From: Calocera cornea HHB12733
Lineage: Eukaryota > Basidiomycota > Dacrymycetes > Dacrymycetales > Dacrymycetaceae
DNA: 64,000 nt
Direction of reading: 5' to 3'
NCBI GenBank assembly: GCA_001632435.1
Contig: KV423989.1
Coordinates: 2,246 to 66,245, forward strand
A model generated the notes under the pieces. That model saw only the letters and a list, made by a program, of their open reading frames with translations, was not told the origin of the DNA and did not search any database. The position numbers and the translations under genes were made by a program. This document shows, piece after piece, positions 43,095-55,950 of the stretch (its first letter is position 1; each line of letters begins with the position of its first letter).

Positions 43095-44229
43095 TGTTCT
43101 AAGCATAAGGCAGTGCAGCTCGCAGGGCAAGCAGTGTGCGTGCAGGTGGATACAACCACTGGTGATGGCGAGGACTGATCCTCCTCCAGACTCCCCCAAA
43201 CGGTATGACCTTTTGACTTGTGCGCCATCTAATATGGAGCATCTGGCGCTCATTGTGAGCTCGTCCATCTGCTACGCTGTACAGTTCCCTTTGTCACTGT
43301 GGCCCAATTTTTTGCGTTCCGGCCTTCCGGAGATACGGCACCGGAAGTCCGGACACCTTTTGGACTTGCCCTGGTTCGCCCTCCAGTCCGTCGGCCAATT
43401 CCGGGTTGGAGGGATTTATTCCGTATGGCCATTCCGGTCACGGAACCCTCTCGGAATGGCATATACGACGGAACGCACCCGACGGATTCACGGGCAAAGA
43501 CTCTCTCTCATCGGATGGTCCTCAATTTACAAAAGGGACAACTGGAAAGGTGTCCTGTCAGTTGAGAGAGTCCCTTTGGTTGGGTGAAATCAGCCCCCGA
43601 AACATTGGGTTATGCAGATAAAAGCCGGATTCTCCTTCTCCGAAAGGGGGGGCCGGCTTCCGACATCTTCTCTTTACCATACTCCTCTACTTCCCCAGAT
43701 CTCCTACCGCTCCCTACACTTTACACTCTATTCCGGACCTTCCTAACTAATTACACCTATCCCGCTTGCCATTCCGACTCCGGAATACCCTTCCGGACCT
43801 GTGACGACTTCACGGAATACGACGCCCTCGGATTGCCCATTCAGACGGACTCCGTACAGTCCTAAACTGAGTGGTGCAGACAACGCGACTCTGTGTAACT
43901 GACTAGGAAGGCCAAGATCTTGCCCAAGACAGAGAGGGGGGACATGACGCTGGCACGGTCGGGAGACGTGCTCATGGAAGCGCGTCAACCGCGATCTGGC
44001 CGAGGCGCTGCCAAAAAAGTAGAACCAAAAATCACACACTTCAAGATCACGATGCGCAGAGGGTCCATTGTGAGGGTTATCAAGATCACAGGTCCATTAA
44101 GGAGACGCCAAAACTTTGTGTACACAAAATGAGCTCAATTGTATAAGTACCATCGTTCTATAGCGGGCTTTCCATCAAGGGGTTCAGTTGGAGAAAGTGT
44201 TGCAGTCAAGTCCCGCTCATCCGTTCACC
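43095..44229. other. CCGGA-rich repeat-like stretch, no gene
   Basis: Between about 43310 and 43860 the sequence is studded with TTCCGG, CCGGA and TCCGGA words, with a TATGCAGATAAAAGCC near 43611. This could be a solo LTR or promoter-like repeat unit, but the ends were not found. No credible frame. Confidence 0.35.
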
Positions 44230-47200
44230 TTATACGTTTTGGATGGTCATGTCGTTGGATGCTGAGGCGACTTGCGTGCCATTGGGCACAAAGGCAACGC
44301 AATTGACTTCATTCTCGTGACCAGTAAGCAGCTTGCCAACAAGGCGACCAGAGACTGTGTCCCAAATTCGGACAGTGTGGTCCTTCGAGCCTGAGACCAG
44401 CTGTCGACCATCAGGCAAGAAGGCAATCGAGTTGATCTTATCAGTGTGACCAGTCAGAGGTAGGCCCACAGGTTGGCCTGTCTCGGCATCATACATTTGG
44501 ATAATTCCGTCCTTGCCGGCCGAGGGAGGCAATGCGCATGCCGTCCGGAGCAAAGGCGACCGTGCCAATGACGGGTGTCAGCTTTGTGATTGTGATCTCA
44601 GTGCTGGGCCAGGATGCCGGGCGACCGGTGGCGACAACAGCCGTGGACAGATACTTGGGGCCATACGTCTTTGCAAGCAACGAGCCACTTGACACCCACG
44701 GCAATGCGGAGATGTAGATATGCACGGGTGAGTCGAGGATGGCTTGTCCGAAGACCCGGATGAACTCAATACCATCTCTCGCCATTTTGAGCAGGTCATC
44801 GCCTAGTTTCTACGAGGTGATATCAGCGGGAGGTCGAACGTGTATACATCGCAACTCACCTCAAGCCGCTTCATGACAGACGTGATACAGGTCACAACCA
44901 TACTGAGTTGGCCTGCCACGCTAGCAGCATTGATCCAGAACAGCAGGTTCTCTATGAAAAGCAGTCAGATGACTTCCTTGAGCTTCTCTTTGTACCCCTC
45001 ATCCGACTTCGAAAGATGATGACCCCACTAGACACGCGCATACACCAGCTCGTCGGCCAATGGCTTGGCTCTGAAGGCTGGCTTGAGACGGCGCTTGATG
45101 GTGTACGAGGACTTGATCTTGCCCATGTTGAAGTGCAGGCGGATTTTGAGGAGGCGCAAGGAGGCAGTTGCGAGCTGCTCGTGGTGTGCAGCCGCTTCGA
45201 TGAAGTACTCCTTCCTGCACTCCGAGCTCTGCAGCAGCTCAGCGAACGAGGAGTGAAGCGGTTGCCCAGGAACGGTATGCTCCCCGACGCCGCTCATGAG
45301 CAAGCCAAGGAAAGGCAGGAAGACAAACACATCCAGGGTCTCTTCAGGTACCAGGCGAGGAGGGCGCTAGGCGCATCCATACTGAGCGGCTCGACAGCCA
45401 TCAACACAACACCCATGATAGCCTTGAACGCCTTGAGCACGTTGGGATTGGCATCAAGGATCTGCGAAAGAACGATCGGTACAAGCTATCGAGCCCGGTA
45501 TCCCCGCCTTTCGCCAGCAGCTGGTACCGCTGCGGGCTCGTCTGCCCCATGCGCTTGACCTTGATATACCGGCAAGCGACAAATGCCCACTGGAAGATGC
45601 CCTCTGACTTGGTTGCGAGAGTGTCGCATGACTCTGTGGGAAGGCCGCACAGGAGTGTGCCGTCCATCTCGCTCAGGGTATGGCAGACATATTGCAGGAC
45701 ATCGGTCGATAGGGAGGCGTCGCCCTGCAGTGTTGACATCCGCTTGACCACCATTTCTCTGGTCAACTCGGGAAAGGTGTCTTGGATATTGTGTTCCTCC
45801 CTTGCGGTGATGAGGAAACGGAACGCTGGCAGCAAGTCCTTGAGCCGCTGCGCAAGCATACCGATCAGCCGCTCGCGCTCCTCAGGCGTGCCACTCTCGT
45901 CCAGCGCATCAATGACAATAACAATCGTCCCATTGACGTTCAGCATCTTGGCGGGGTCGCGGATGAACGACTCAAACTGCGCTTCCAGATCCTTCACCCC
46001 GAATCTCGAGCGGTTGCCCGCGATGGAAGTCGCAAGCGCGCTCTTGAAATCCGGTCGGCCTTCACACAGGTTATGAGCCATATTCCGAAACAAGCTCTCC
46101 GGCTTGCGCATGGCAGATTTGCTGCTGCTGAAGCGGAATACCAAACCCAGCTGCTTGAGGTTCGCGAACCGGCCCGCAATGGTGTGCGCTATAGCAGGCT
46201 TGCCGGTGCCGGCGGGACCAAGGAGTACGAACAGCCGGGGTGTGGTGGGTGCGTCGGTCGAGGCCCAGTCGGTGAGCTTGTCCAGTAGGCCGGAGCGCGT
46301 GCCGGGAAGACAGCGCTTGCCTAGCTCGTAGCCTGCACCGTTGATGTACGGGATGTTGCAGATGTCCATGTCCACCGCTGCATCTGAGATCAGTACACTG
46401 TAATGACTAGTGGAAAGATGTGCCCACTGAGATCCTGGATATCCGCCAAGATGTGTACAGTGGCAATCTCCATCAGGAGCTGCGAGCCCGTGTTAAAGTC
46501 CGTCAGCAGCCCATCAAAGCTTGTGGTATACATGTATATTTTGGGCGCAACATTGCATGAGCAGACGATGCAGTACACTCCCATCAGTCCACTTTGGAGT
46601 TGAAGGAGGCAAGACAATGTGTACAGAACCTCGGATACCTTGCATAACTCGAGATAAAGTGCCCACACTCGACAGTCTGCATGGACAGCTTTGCCAGTAC
46701 CTCCTTCCACCCCTTAGCAAGCGCCTGTACTTTCGCACCCTTGAGCTTGTCTGCACTCAGCAGGAAGTCATACACGCTGTGCATTTTCTTCACGAGCAAC
46801 TGGAGCTTGGCGTCGCGCGTTTGTTGGGCTTTTACAATCTGCCATAGCACTGTCAGGATAGAGTAAGGTGACGGGAGCAGGGAATGGCGCACCTTGTACG
46901 CAGCTGAGGACACAGTCCACGCCATCTTCGCATATGGATGCACCCAGCCCCCTTGTCAGTCTCTGCAACGCACAGCCAGTCCACCAGCCGCACCTCAGCA
47001 AGCCCATCCATAACCTTTATAAACGCCTCCACTCCCTCCAACAACGGCTCCCATACACTTTCGGTCGCCTCAATCTCGCCATACATGTTGCTGCTCTGCA
47101 CTTCTTGCACCTTTCCAATGGTGGCGTTGAGCATCTTGAGTCCTGGGAGGGTGCGTAGGGTCGCCGCAGAGGCGGTAGTCGAGTCGATGGCGGTGCGGAG

Positions 47201-47248
47201 GGGGTCAGGCGCTGGCGCAGGTGCTTGGGTAGCCACAGTGGCGGCCAC
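44230..47248 (-). pseudogene. NLR-type gene (helical N-domain, NACHT, WD40), broken
   Basis: Fungal STAND/NLR protein; such proteins act in non-self recognition and cell death. From the ATG at 47248 the minus strand encodes a helical N-domain (GLKMLNATIGKVQEVQSSNM, then KMAWTVSSAAYK, an intron GTGCGC..GGCAG, then IVKAQQTRDAKLQLLVKKM). The NACHT follows (46375-45401): Walker A GPAGTGKP, Walker B IVIVIDALDES, sensor FRFLITARE. The linker (QPLHSSFAELLQSSECRKEY) and two to three WD40 repeats ending SASNDMTIQNV-stop complete it. Walker A has Pro where Ser/Thr should bind Mg-nucleotide. Frame and splice defects occur near 46930 (no usable acceptor before HPYAKMAW), 46600, 45390 and 44940. Related genes carry longer WD40 arrays. 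Non-functional as it stands. Confidence 0.8.
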
Positions 47249-48846
47249 GGGAGAGAGAGAGAGCTTGAGCCGCAGGGTGGACTTGCTCTTCCCCCAGGTA
47301 GACGGTACCAGTGGTACGCCTATGCGATCGAGATTAGCAAATGCTAGCCAGAATGCACAGAACGTGGCGCACCATTGGCATCTTTCAGCCAGTCGCTCAG
47401 GGAAAGATCCCCGTGCCCAGCTGCTCCAGCCCCCGTCCAGAGTGGTTCAGATATACTCTTGCCTTGAGCTTTGCTCCCTCTTCCGCCTCACTACATTTCC
47501 ATCAGCACAATTCATCAACAGCATTTCCATCAGCACAATTCATCAACAGCAACCAGACAAACGCACAATGTATGGCTCTGGCCCTTCAACACCCAGGCAG
47601 CAGTGCTCTCCTTGGTCCACACCTCCTGGGTCTTGCATACTTCCTTGCTGGCAAGGATGAGAGCGAGGACATACTTGCCCTCTCCTGAGGAGACGCCGCG
47701 CGTGAGACATTGGACTGAAGCGCATGTGAGGGTATAGGTTGGCATGATGCCTTGTCGCTGCTGAGGGTGCTATTGCTGATAGAAAGGCGATGTTAGTATT
47801 GTGTTGCAGCAAAAGACAGGTAGTAATTCACCATTCAGACAGTGACATTACGAGCTCCTAACCAACTACCCAATTCATCCCAACAAGGCCGGCCCTCCAC
47901 GCCCTCCGGTTCCTGACTAGACCTTCCCCGGACACCATCTCTCCCCGTGCCCATCCTATCTGCCAGAACTCCGTAACACCTGGGAAGAAGGCAGTGCCAG
48001 GGACGGGCTTTCTGTGCCACAGGACATAGCACACACAACAATGTCAGGGATTGGCTTGTGGGGTGATTGGACGACAGGGTCCCGGGACAGCGCTAGACAT
48101 GGAGATCGGGGGATGAGGGTTCAGGGTGGTGAGGAGAGCACGTGAGACTGTCGTCATGTTGTACTAGGCTGGTTTGGTTGTGTGAATGAGTTGCCACTTG
48201 TGGTATAGCATAGTATAGAGGATCAGCACCATCGGGAAAGACGGTCCGGGGTTCGTGTCAAGATTGTCGTTCCAACCAAACGGGGACCGCAAACGTGTTC
48301 CCAAACAGTCAAGAAGGATGGGCATGTGTTGGACCCTGAATGCCAAGACCATCCGGCTCGGGCATCACAAGAATAACACTTGGATGCCATTGTTCGGAAG
48401 CGTAATCACGTCAGATGCCATTAGTTTTGTGATTACCCTAATATGCCACTCAACTGCCTTGTAGCGCACCACCCTAAGTATGATAAAACACCCTTAATCC
48501 CCAAGCGGTGTTCTCTGATATAGAAATCATATTTGCTACATAAGCTGCAGGCACCTTAAACGACACTTAACACAACACCCGTCAAAGATAAGTTGACACA
48601 CAGAGTTCTCGGACTAGGACACTATGTGAATGCAGTGGAAGCGTGCGCCGCTCTTATTTGCAGCCTGGTGTCTATGTCAAATAACACCGCCTTCCATCGC
48701 GCTCTTTTCTTCCTTTTTAGAGTATCAAGGAAGCAGAGTAGAGTTGGATGCGATTTTTATTTGAAAATGGTAGCATTACAGGGGGAACACGGACAAGATC
48801 ACAGCATCAGTGCCAATCAGGAGTGCTACTCGCACAACACAAATAG
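47249..48846. other. No gene recognised; 28-bp tandem duplication
   Basis: Contains a perfect tandem pair of CATTTCCATCAGCACAATTC plus the following eight bases at about 47497-47553. No credible gene frame. Confidence 0.45.
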
Positions 48847-51800
48847 CTAATCACTCATGTCCTCATCCGAATCCAAGATAGTCACCTTACTCTTGATCTT
48901 CTTCCTCCTCTTGCTTGCCGGCTTGTCCTCATCGTCCGCCTTGACCTCTCTGATCACCCACTTTGCGCGCGGCTTTGGCTCCCGCTCCCGCTTGGGCTCT
49001 TCAAGGTTCACATCTCCCTCTGGCTCCTCAGGGTTCACGTCCCCTCAGGAGCAGCAGCAGGCGCCGCATCCTCATGGTCGGTGAAGAGCGCCTCGTTGTC
49101 CTCGTCCATGCTCTGCTCCTGGCTCTGGATCAGCTTCCTCGGCTTCGCCTTCTTTGCCCTCTTCCTCGGCTCCTGCTCGGGCGCAGCGTCGTCCGCCTCA
49201 CTTCCCACGCCCAAGCCGTTTAGCGCGCTCTTCCTGCTCCTCCTGCCCCGCTCGCCCTTCTTCTGCTCCCGCTCATTCTCCTCATCCCATTCCAACTTGA
49301 TACCCGCATTCCAGAGCGCCGCCTCCTCCCTCACAAGCCTGCGCTGCTACCTCCGCTGCCTGCCTTTGATCTCAGCAATGTGCGCCTCCTCCGCCTCTTG
49401 CTTCCGGTGCCGCTCATCCTCGCGCATCTGCCGCGCCGCCTCAGCCTTCGCTGCCACCTCCGCTTTGGACGCTTTCTGCGCAGCAACGTGATCCGCAGAC
49501 TTGCGCAGCACCGTCTCGCCATGCCTTCTGCATTGGTCAGGCAGGTCTTGCACGAACAGCAGCACAGGCGGGGGCGAGCGCTTGCTTTGCGTGATTGAGC
49601 GTAGTCCTCATCCCGTCAGGGCTTTGCTCGAGGTTCGCATTGGCGTACCATGAATGACAGAGGTGCAGCAGAACGGCAAAGTTCTTGTTGCCATAGTAGC
49701 GGGATGCCAGCTCGTGCTGCACATCCCATCAGCCTTGTAGCTTAGAGTAGCAAGACGCACTCATGCTCTCAATAGCCTTCTGGAACTGCTCCAGCATATA
49801 GTAGCAATGTCCCATGTTCTGGAACACACTCCCGTTGTTGATGCTCTCCCTGACGCGGCCACACACGCTCAGCGCTTCAGCCGTATTGCGTTCCCTCTCC
49901 CTTGCCTCCTCTGCCCCCGGCACAGGTGCACCAGCGAGCCCGCCAAGCGCATGCTTGGCAATCACAATTGCCAGGCCCATGGCAGCGTACGCGCACGTTG
50001 GGTTCAGGCTGAGCACCTTATCTCACGGCAGGGCCCAGTTCTGAAAGTGCTTCCTGCGGACCTTCATCGCCTCGCCCCGCTGTCCCTGTTCTCCCTCGCG
50101 GAGGTATACAGGTTGGCAGCGACCGTGCAGAGGTAGTAAACATCGTTCTTGTCGTATGAGGAGAGGGTGAGCTGGGCAAACTTGGGCGCAGGGCGGGACT
50201 GCTTGTTCGAGGCGAGGAAGTAGGTGTCGTAGGCACGTAGGTCGAGATTGTCCATCTGCGACTCGAGGGCGTCCTTGAGCAGCACGTGGGCTTCATCGAT
50301 ACGGCCTTGTTGCTGATAGATGTGTGCCAATGAGGTTTTAGCTGGATCCGGTCAGCATGGATTACAGCGGTTATGGTAGGCGCACGCACCATCAACATAT
50401 TCTGGATGCCTGCTCAGCAGCTTTTGGTATGCCTCCTGCACTGACCCTGCTCCCCAAGAGTCTCCCAACATCTCGCAAGGTTGTACAACGTCGCTGTCTG
50501 AACTGTCTCATTCTCCGCGCCTTCATCTTTCGAGGCAACAGTCAGAGCCTCTTGGTAGAGATCCCGAACCTCCGTCCTCCCTGTCTCACCACCATGTATG
50601 TGCCAAATGCCGGCCAGCGCGTTGAGCAGCTTCAAGTCAACACCCTTCTCTGGAGCTGCTGTTTCCCGGGCAAGCTCTACAGCGCAAGCATAGGCCTCAC
50701 GAGGCTTGTTCGAATCGTCCGCTTGCCACAGCTTGGCGATCTCAACCCACAGGTTGGGCTTTTCTAAGCCATTGGTCTTTTCTACGCCATCGGTATTGAT
50801 CTCCTTCCCCTTGATGATCCGAGCTGCGCACTTGTACAGCTCGCAGGCCTTCGTCTTTCCCACATCTTGCTCGCCCTGGTTAGCACCTGGCCAGCCCGTC
50901 GCCTACAGGGAAGCAAGGGGCAGGAGGGTCTGGATGAGATTTTGGTTTGCCGTTATTAAGAGCTCAACGTCATGTATCGCGGCGGGTATTTCATCTAAGT
51001 AGAGGGGTCAGTACACACCAAGCCCCTGATGCTGGACCACATACTCGTGAGCATATGCACCTGGCCTAAGCCAGCGCATGATAGTAGATTCTTCTCGCTT
51101 CAGTCGAGAGAGGAAGTATAGTACTCAATTGCCTCCGGTAGCTCCCCCCTTAGGTGCGTGATACGGCCAAGGTGCATGAAACTGTTGGATACAACACATC
51201 TGAGGTCTGCGTACTGAACAGTCCGCTCAGCAGCCTTGATTGCCTAGCGCGTGATGGTCAGCACTGGTCACAGCACACGGCGCAGAACAGCGTACCCTGT
51301 CCCAGCCCTTCCTCTCAATGAAGAACGCACTGATTGCATCAGCCACAATGGCGCAAAACTTGCCCTTGTCCCTGAAGATGGCAGCGAGCCTCTTGCTGCC
51401 CTGGTTGTACACTCGTTCTTGTTCTTTCTGACTCTGCGTTCTGTCCTTGGCATTGTTCAGCAAGCTGAGGCCAAGAAAGATCTGCGGTGCCTCCAGGTCA
51501 GGGTGAACTTCAAGGGATCGCTGCCATGCATGCTTCGCCCGTTCGCGGTCGCCCAGAGACCATGCGCACATGCCAATGCCTACACGAGGATCGGGAAGCA
51601 TGTGAGGTGAAAGGGCGAGGGCGTGTTGGAAGGTTTTGGTGGCTTCGCGGTAGCCTCGGCAAGCATACTGTATGCAACCCTTGCCCATAAGGGCGTGTAG
51701 GATCTCATCGAACGTTCGTCCAGCCACATCATACGCATTCTCAGCCATTTGTGCAACAGCTACACGGAAGGTTAGAAGGTGATCATGGCATAATGTATAA

Positions 51801-52315
51801 GCTCGGACACACCTTTTGATAGTAGTTGTAGGATAGTCTGTTGGCACACAGCGCCATCCATTCGCGCCAAATTCATCACCGCCTGATTGATGTAGAACGC
51901 CTTGTCCCTCACCTCACTCTCCAACCTATCTCGCTTGGCGGTGGGCAGGATGAGCTTGGGTGCTTGCCGAGCTTTGGCGAGCAAGACGTTGGCATACATG
52001 ACCTGCATCGCTTGCCAGTTCTCGCCACCCGCGCCGCCTAGTTGCTTGAAGTCTGGAGGAACGTCAGCTCAACCGCGCTAACGCCAGGATGTTCAAGCAG
52101 AAGCGCATGGATGATAGCCCGTCGGATGGTCGCTTCTGCTTGCTTATATTCCCCTTGCCCCAGTACTCAATTGCCACAGCGCGCCATATCCAGGCGGGCA
52201 ACTTGGACCCCTCCAGCACCTCGTGCACCTCCTCCAAGTCTTCACCAAGATCATCAAGCTCAATGCCAATCTCATCACCATTGAGCTGGACGACGAGGAC
52301 GCGGGAGGTGGCCAT
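48847..52315 (-). pseudogene. CTR9 (Paf1 complex TPR subunit) gene copy, frameshifted
   Basis: Near full-length minus-strand copy of CTR9, the TPR scaffold of the Paf1 transcription-elongation complex. The N-terminal IGIELDDLGEDLEEVHEVLE and WIWRAVAIEYWGKGN are typical. TPR repeats follow (CIQYACRGYREATKTFQHAL, VGIGMCAWSLGDRERAKHAW), and the acidic/basic C-terminal tail is complete (KRRKKIKSKVTILDSDEDMS then D-stop at 48847). A single missing base after the NISK codons near 52145 shifts the frame; the next phase reads the expected AEATIRRAIIHALLLEHPGV. Further breaks occur near 51050, 50400, 50030, 49730 and 49330. Introns appear retained. One error could be sequencing; several make a pseudogene. 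The functional copy is presumably elsewhere. Confidence 0.8.
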
Positions 52316-52955
52316 TGTCGGTCGAGCGAAGGAGTGCAGTGGTGGGTCCAATTTTGGCGCTGATGGCAATATGTGCGCTGGGATTCAGGGACAGGCAAGG
52401 ACGCACGTGGCGACGAGAATCCACTCGGCACGTGCAAGGCCAGCTGAGTTTGTTTCCGGTCGGACGCCGAAGGGGAATAAAGAAGCTCAAGCGCTATATT
52501 CACAGAAATCGAAAGGACCGGCATGAGCTCTATGAGACTAACAATACATAGACAGATATGACCGCGATAGCCAAGAACAACAGAAAGACAAAGGGTAAGG
52601 TATGACAAGAAGAAAGATATGAGAAACCTCTGAGCAAAGAGCGTGGCAGACAGTACGAAAACGAAATTCATAACGAGTGTGGTCATTGAGCATGGATGTG
52701 AGTCATGAGCAGGCAATCCAGTTGCTGAAGAACAAATCAGCATCTGCAAAACCAAGCTGAAGACACCGAACATATCCGATCATACTCATCCATCTGCTTG
52801 AAATGCGGCGCAAATAGCTCCCTCACGCTGGGGTGCAAGCTCTCCAAGTCCATCATGGGGCCGAACATCATCCGATCCAACTGATGCTCCTCCTTCTGCT
52901 TTGGTGGGTGCTCCATGTCCGCCCGAGCGCCATCATCCTGCTCAACCCGGCAAAG

Positions 52956-54799
52956 TCACTCTTGATCACCAGCAGCTTGCGGTTCGCGTTGTGCACCGCC
53001 GGGGGGGGTGGCGGCCGTGCTTGAGCTGCCTTGGCTGCTTGAGGTCATTGTAGTGGGTGTCGTGGTGAGCGGCATGGTGGGCAAGGGCAAGGAGCCTGGC
53101 AACCTAGGTGAGCCTGGGGCGCTGGAGCCAGCATTGTACATTGACAGATCCGACAGGACGGAGGCGATGGATGACTGCTGTCGGGCATGCGCCTGGTGCG
53201 GGTGCCTCGGTCCGTGCGGCTTGGGCAAAGGAGTGGAAGAGTGCCTGGAGACAGGCGAGCTCATCATCGGCAAAGGCGGCGAGGAAGGCGCCTGATGCCT
53301 CTGTGGCTGCTTCTACTGACAAGACTCCTGGTCATCCGCAAAGGGCATGTCCAACCTCGGGCTGCGTTGTGCGTCATTGGAGTAGTATGACCCCAAATGT
53401 GCCAATGTGCTCGACAAGCGCTTGTTGCCAGCGGTAGGCAGAGTAACCGCGTCTGACGTCCTGGACATGCGTTTCTCCTGCACCTGATTAAGCACCCTCT
53501 CAAGCCGCTGATCCACCCCGCCCCTCGCCTCCCTCCCCTGGTTGGCGTTCACAAGCACCTCCTCAAGCAGGTCCTCCGTCCCGCTCATGCTGCCCATATC
53601 GAGCGCAGTCGACCTCCTGATCATGTTGTTCTTGGAGGTCGACACGCCCAGCTCATCCTCAATGATATCAGAGACATCGTACGTCTCGCCGTCCGGGTGG
53701 ATGTACAAGTACTGCACCTTGGAGCTGCTGGAGCTCTTGGTGCTGCGCAGCTGCGACCGGTCCGGAGGAACACCAGGTTTGTTCCCTCATTGCTTGTCTG
53801 GGCGCTCAGCAGCACATTCTGCTGCGCGCGGCTCTGCGCCCGCTGCTCATGGATGATCTCCTGCCTGGACAGCGCCGCATTGTCCTGGTCCATTGCCGTG
53901 CTCCCCCGGTTGGAGGACATGCTGAGCATGCTCGCGCTGGCCCTGCGCTCCGCGTGCAGCTTGGCGAGGGCAACGCTGTCCAGCGGCACAGAGTGGCGCA
54001 AGTGCCTAGACGACCCAGAGTTGTGCATCGTGCTGTTCCCCGGCGCGCGGCGGAGGATGAACACCGGGTTGTCCGGCTGTATATCTTCCAGCAACCCAAG
54101 CACGGAAGGCTTGTCCGTCGATTGCCGCTTGGCGTCGATCAAGCGTCTAAAATTGACAATCTTGAACGCCAGCTGCCTCGGGAATGCATTGGTGATCTTG
54201 CTGCTGGGGTTAAGGATGCACTCCTCGCCATCCAGCTCCACCGAAAGCCCGTAACGCACGTGCGTCATCAACCGCCGCTTGACCATCCGGTCCTCCACGT
54301 CATCCGCGCCGTCCACTACCCCCTCCTCTGCGATCCCGAACCGGTCCAGCGTTGTCTCAATCATGTCGGCGACCATTGCATTGCGTGCAAAGATGAACAC
54401 CTTCTTCCTTTCTGTCTGGCTCACCCCAGGGCTGGCGCTGGCGCTGGCTGTCCTGGAGCAGTGTGGCAGCGCCGGGCGGGGGACGATTGCCTTGGTGTGC
54501 GGGTCAAAGTACATCCCATCCGGCAAGTCAGAGGGGTGGATAACTGTCTGCAGCGCGAACCTCGCCAAGCTGGCCGATAACCAGTCGCTTGACAGCCTCT
54601 TCTGCCTGACAGTCGACATAGACAAGAAAGAGAAGCTGCTCTTGATCACATTGCTGATCCCTTCCTCGCTGACCATCCCCAACAAGGAGTTGCTCATAAC
54701 CCCACTCTCATCCCTGACCATACTCCCGTCCATCGTCAGCCCCTTTCCTGACAGGGTCGGCACCCCATGCACTCCCTCCCCCCTCTTCCTCCACTGCAA
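52956..54799 (-). pseudogene. Ras-association-like domain gene, frameshifted
   Basis: The minus strand reads LPDGMYFDPHTKAIVPRP, then a ubiquitin-like region KKVFIFARNAMVADMIETTL to DNPVFILRRAPG. This is the pattern of Ras-association-type domains in fungal signalling proteins; the assignment is by pattern only. A frameshift near 53755 moves the continuation QYLYIHPDGETYDVSDIIED to another phase. A stop follows DDQESCQ near 53313, after which Ser/Pro-rich sequence continues (52956-53273). The gene is on the same strand as CTR9 and lies just upstream of it. Confidence 0.6.
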
Positions 54800-55446
54800 A
54801 TAGAACTTGACCCTTGAGTTGTCGGTAAGCGGTCAGCGCCCGGAAGCCCACGGCCTGATTGTCGACAAGGCTGCAATTGCAGCAGCAGACAAAACGGAAA
54901 TCAAGAACGACGCCGCAACCCTTCGCAATCTGGTTGAGATCTCCACAAAGAAGTAGGATCATCGGGAGTTGACAAGCCGACATGTTGTCCCTGCAACTGC
55001 TCAATAGGAGCCTGCTCGACGCCGTCCAAAACGTCCTGCTCAATGGCATAGCCACCCATCAATGACGCAGCCACTATTAGTTCATCAACGTAGCCACCCG
55101 CGGTCGACGTAGCCACAACGCAACTGCTCCAAATGCCCTATTTGACTGCGCAACACCGTCCTTACAAACCTCAAGTCTCCCCTGCCGGCCTACCCTCCTC
55201 ACCAGCTCCTGTGTCTTGCTCCTCTCCCTGCACAGCATGCTCAACCTCGGTCTCCTCCCCTACCACTGCCTCCTCACCGTCCACAGCATGCTCCTTGCCC
55301 ATCCTCCAAGTTGTCCTCCCCGTCCTCCTCCTCATCTTTGACGGCCTCAAGCTCATCATGAGCTTGTCCATTGGCCAAACGAACGTATTCGTCCTCATTG
55401 CCCTCTTTGTTGTCCCCTTCTGCTGCTTCTAGCTCAAGACTGGCCG
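54800..55446. other. No firm gene; acidic-coding remnant
   Basis: Minus-strand frames near 55171-55465 encode a Glu/Asp-rich stretch (AVKDEEEDGEDNLEDGQG) that could be part of a neighbouring broken gene. Nothing else recognised. Confidence 0.35.
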
Positions 55447-55454
55447 TATCTCCG

Positions 55455-55942
55455 TGAGTTATCATCTAGGATACGGCATTTTTCTGGTTCCGTGTCTAGA
55501 ATACGGTCAGGGCCGGATTAATCTAAAATACCGTCTCCCGAACGCGGAGATAGCTCCTCAATTGCCTCTATTTGAGTCTAACAAAGATAAAACTGCACTG
55601 TTCCACTTTTGTAGCATTGTGTCAGAGCTCAAGGAAATTGATTGTATTCAAAAGTGACTCGAAAGCCCTTAAAATACATATTCTTTGTGAATCCGCCCTA
55701 CAGTTTGTTCATTTTCCCATTTAAAGCTCACTTTTCTCCAGATTGAAGCTCAGACAACGCATATTAAGAGTCTGTTTGCCGATTTTCCTCTTTAATAGCA
55801 TTATTTTGTAACTGCAGTGATGAAAATAGAGGTGATTGAAGTGCACATCTCCGCGTTCGGAAGACCGTATTTTAGATTAATCCGGCCCTGACCGTATTCT
55901 AGACACGGAACCAGAAAAACGCCGTATCCTAGATGATAACTC
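55455..55942. mobile_element. hAT-type MITE with about 97-bp TIRs and 8-bp target duplication
   Basis: TATCTCCG stands directly before (55447-55454) and after (55943-55950). The outer 97 bp at each side (from GAGTTATCATCTAGGATACG inward to GAACGCGGAGAT) are inverted repeats with about four mismatches and include CAGGGCCGGATTAATC, similar to many hAT ends. The 488-bp element has an AT-rich core and no gene. An 8-bp duplication is the hAT signature. Confidence 0.88.
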
Positions 55943-55950
55943 TATCTCCG

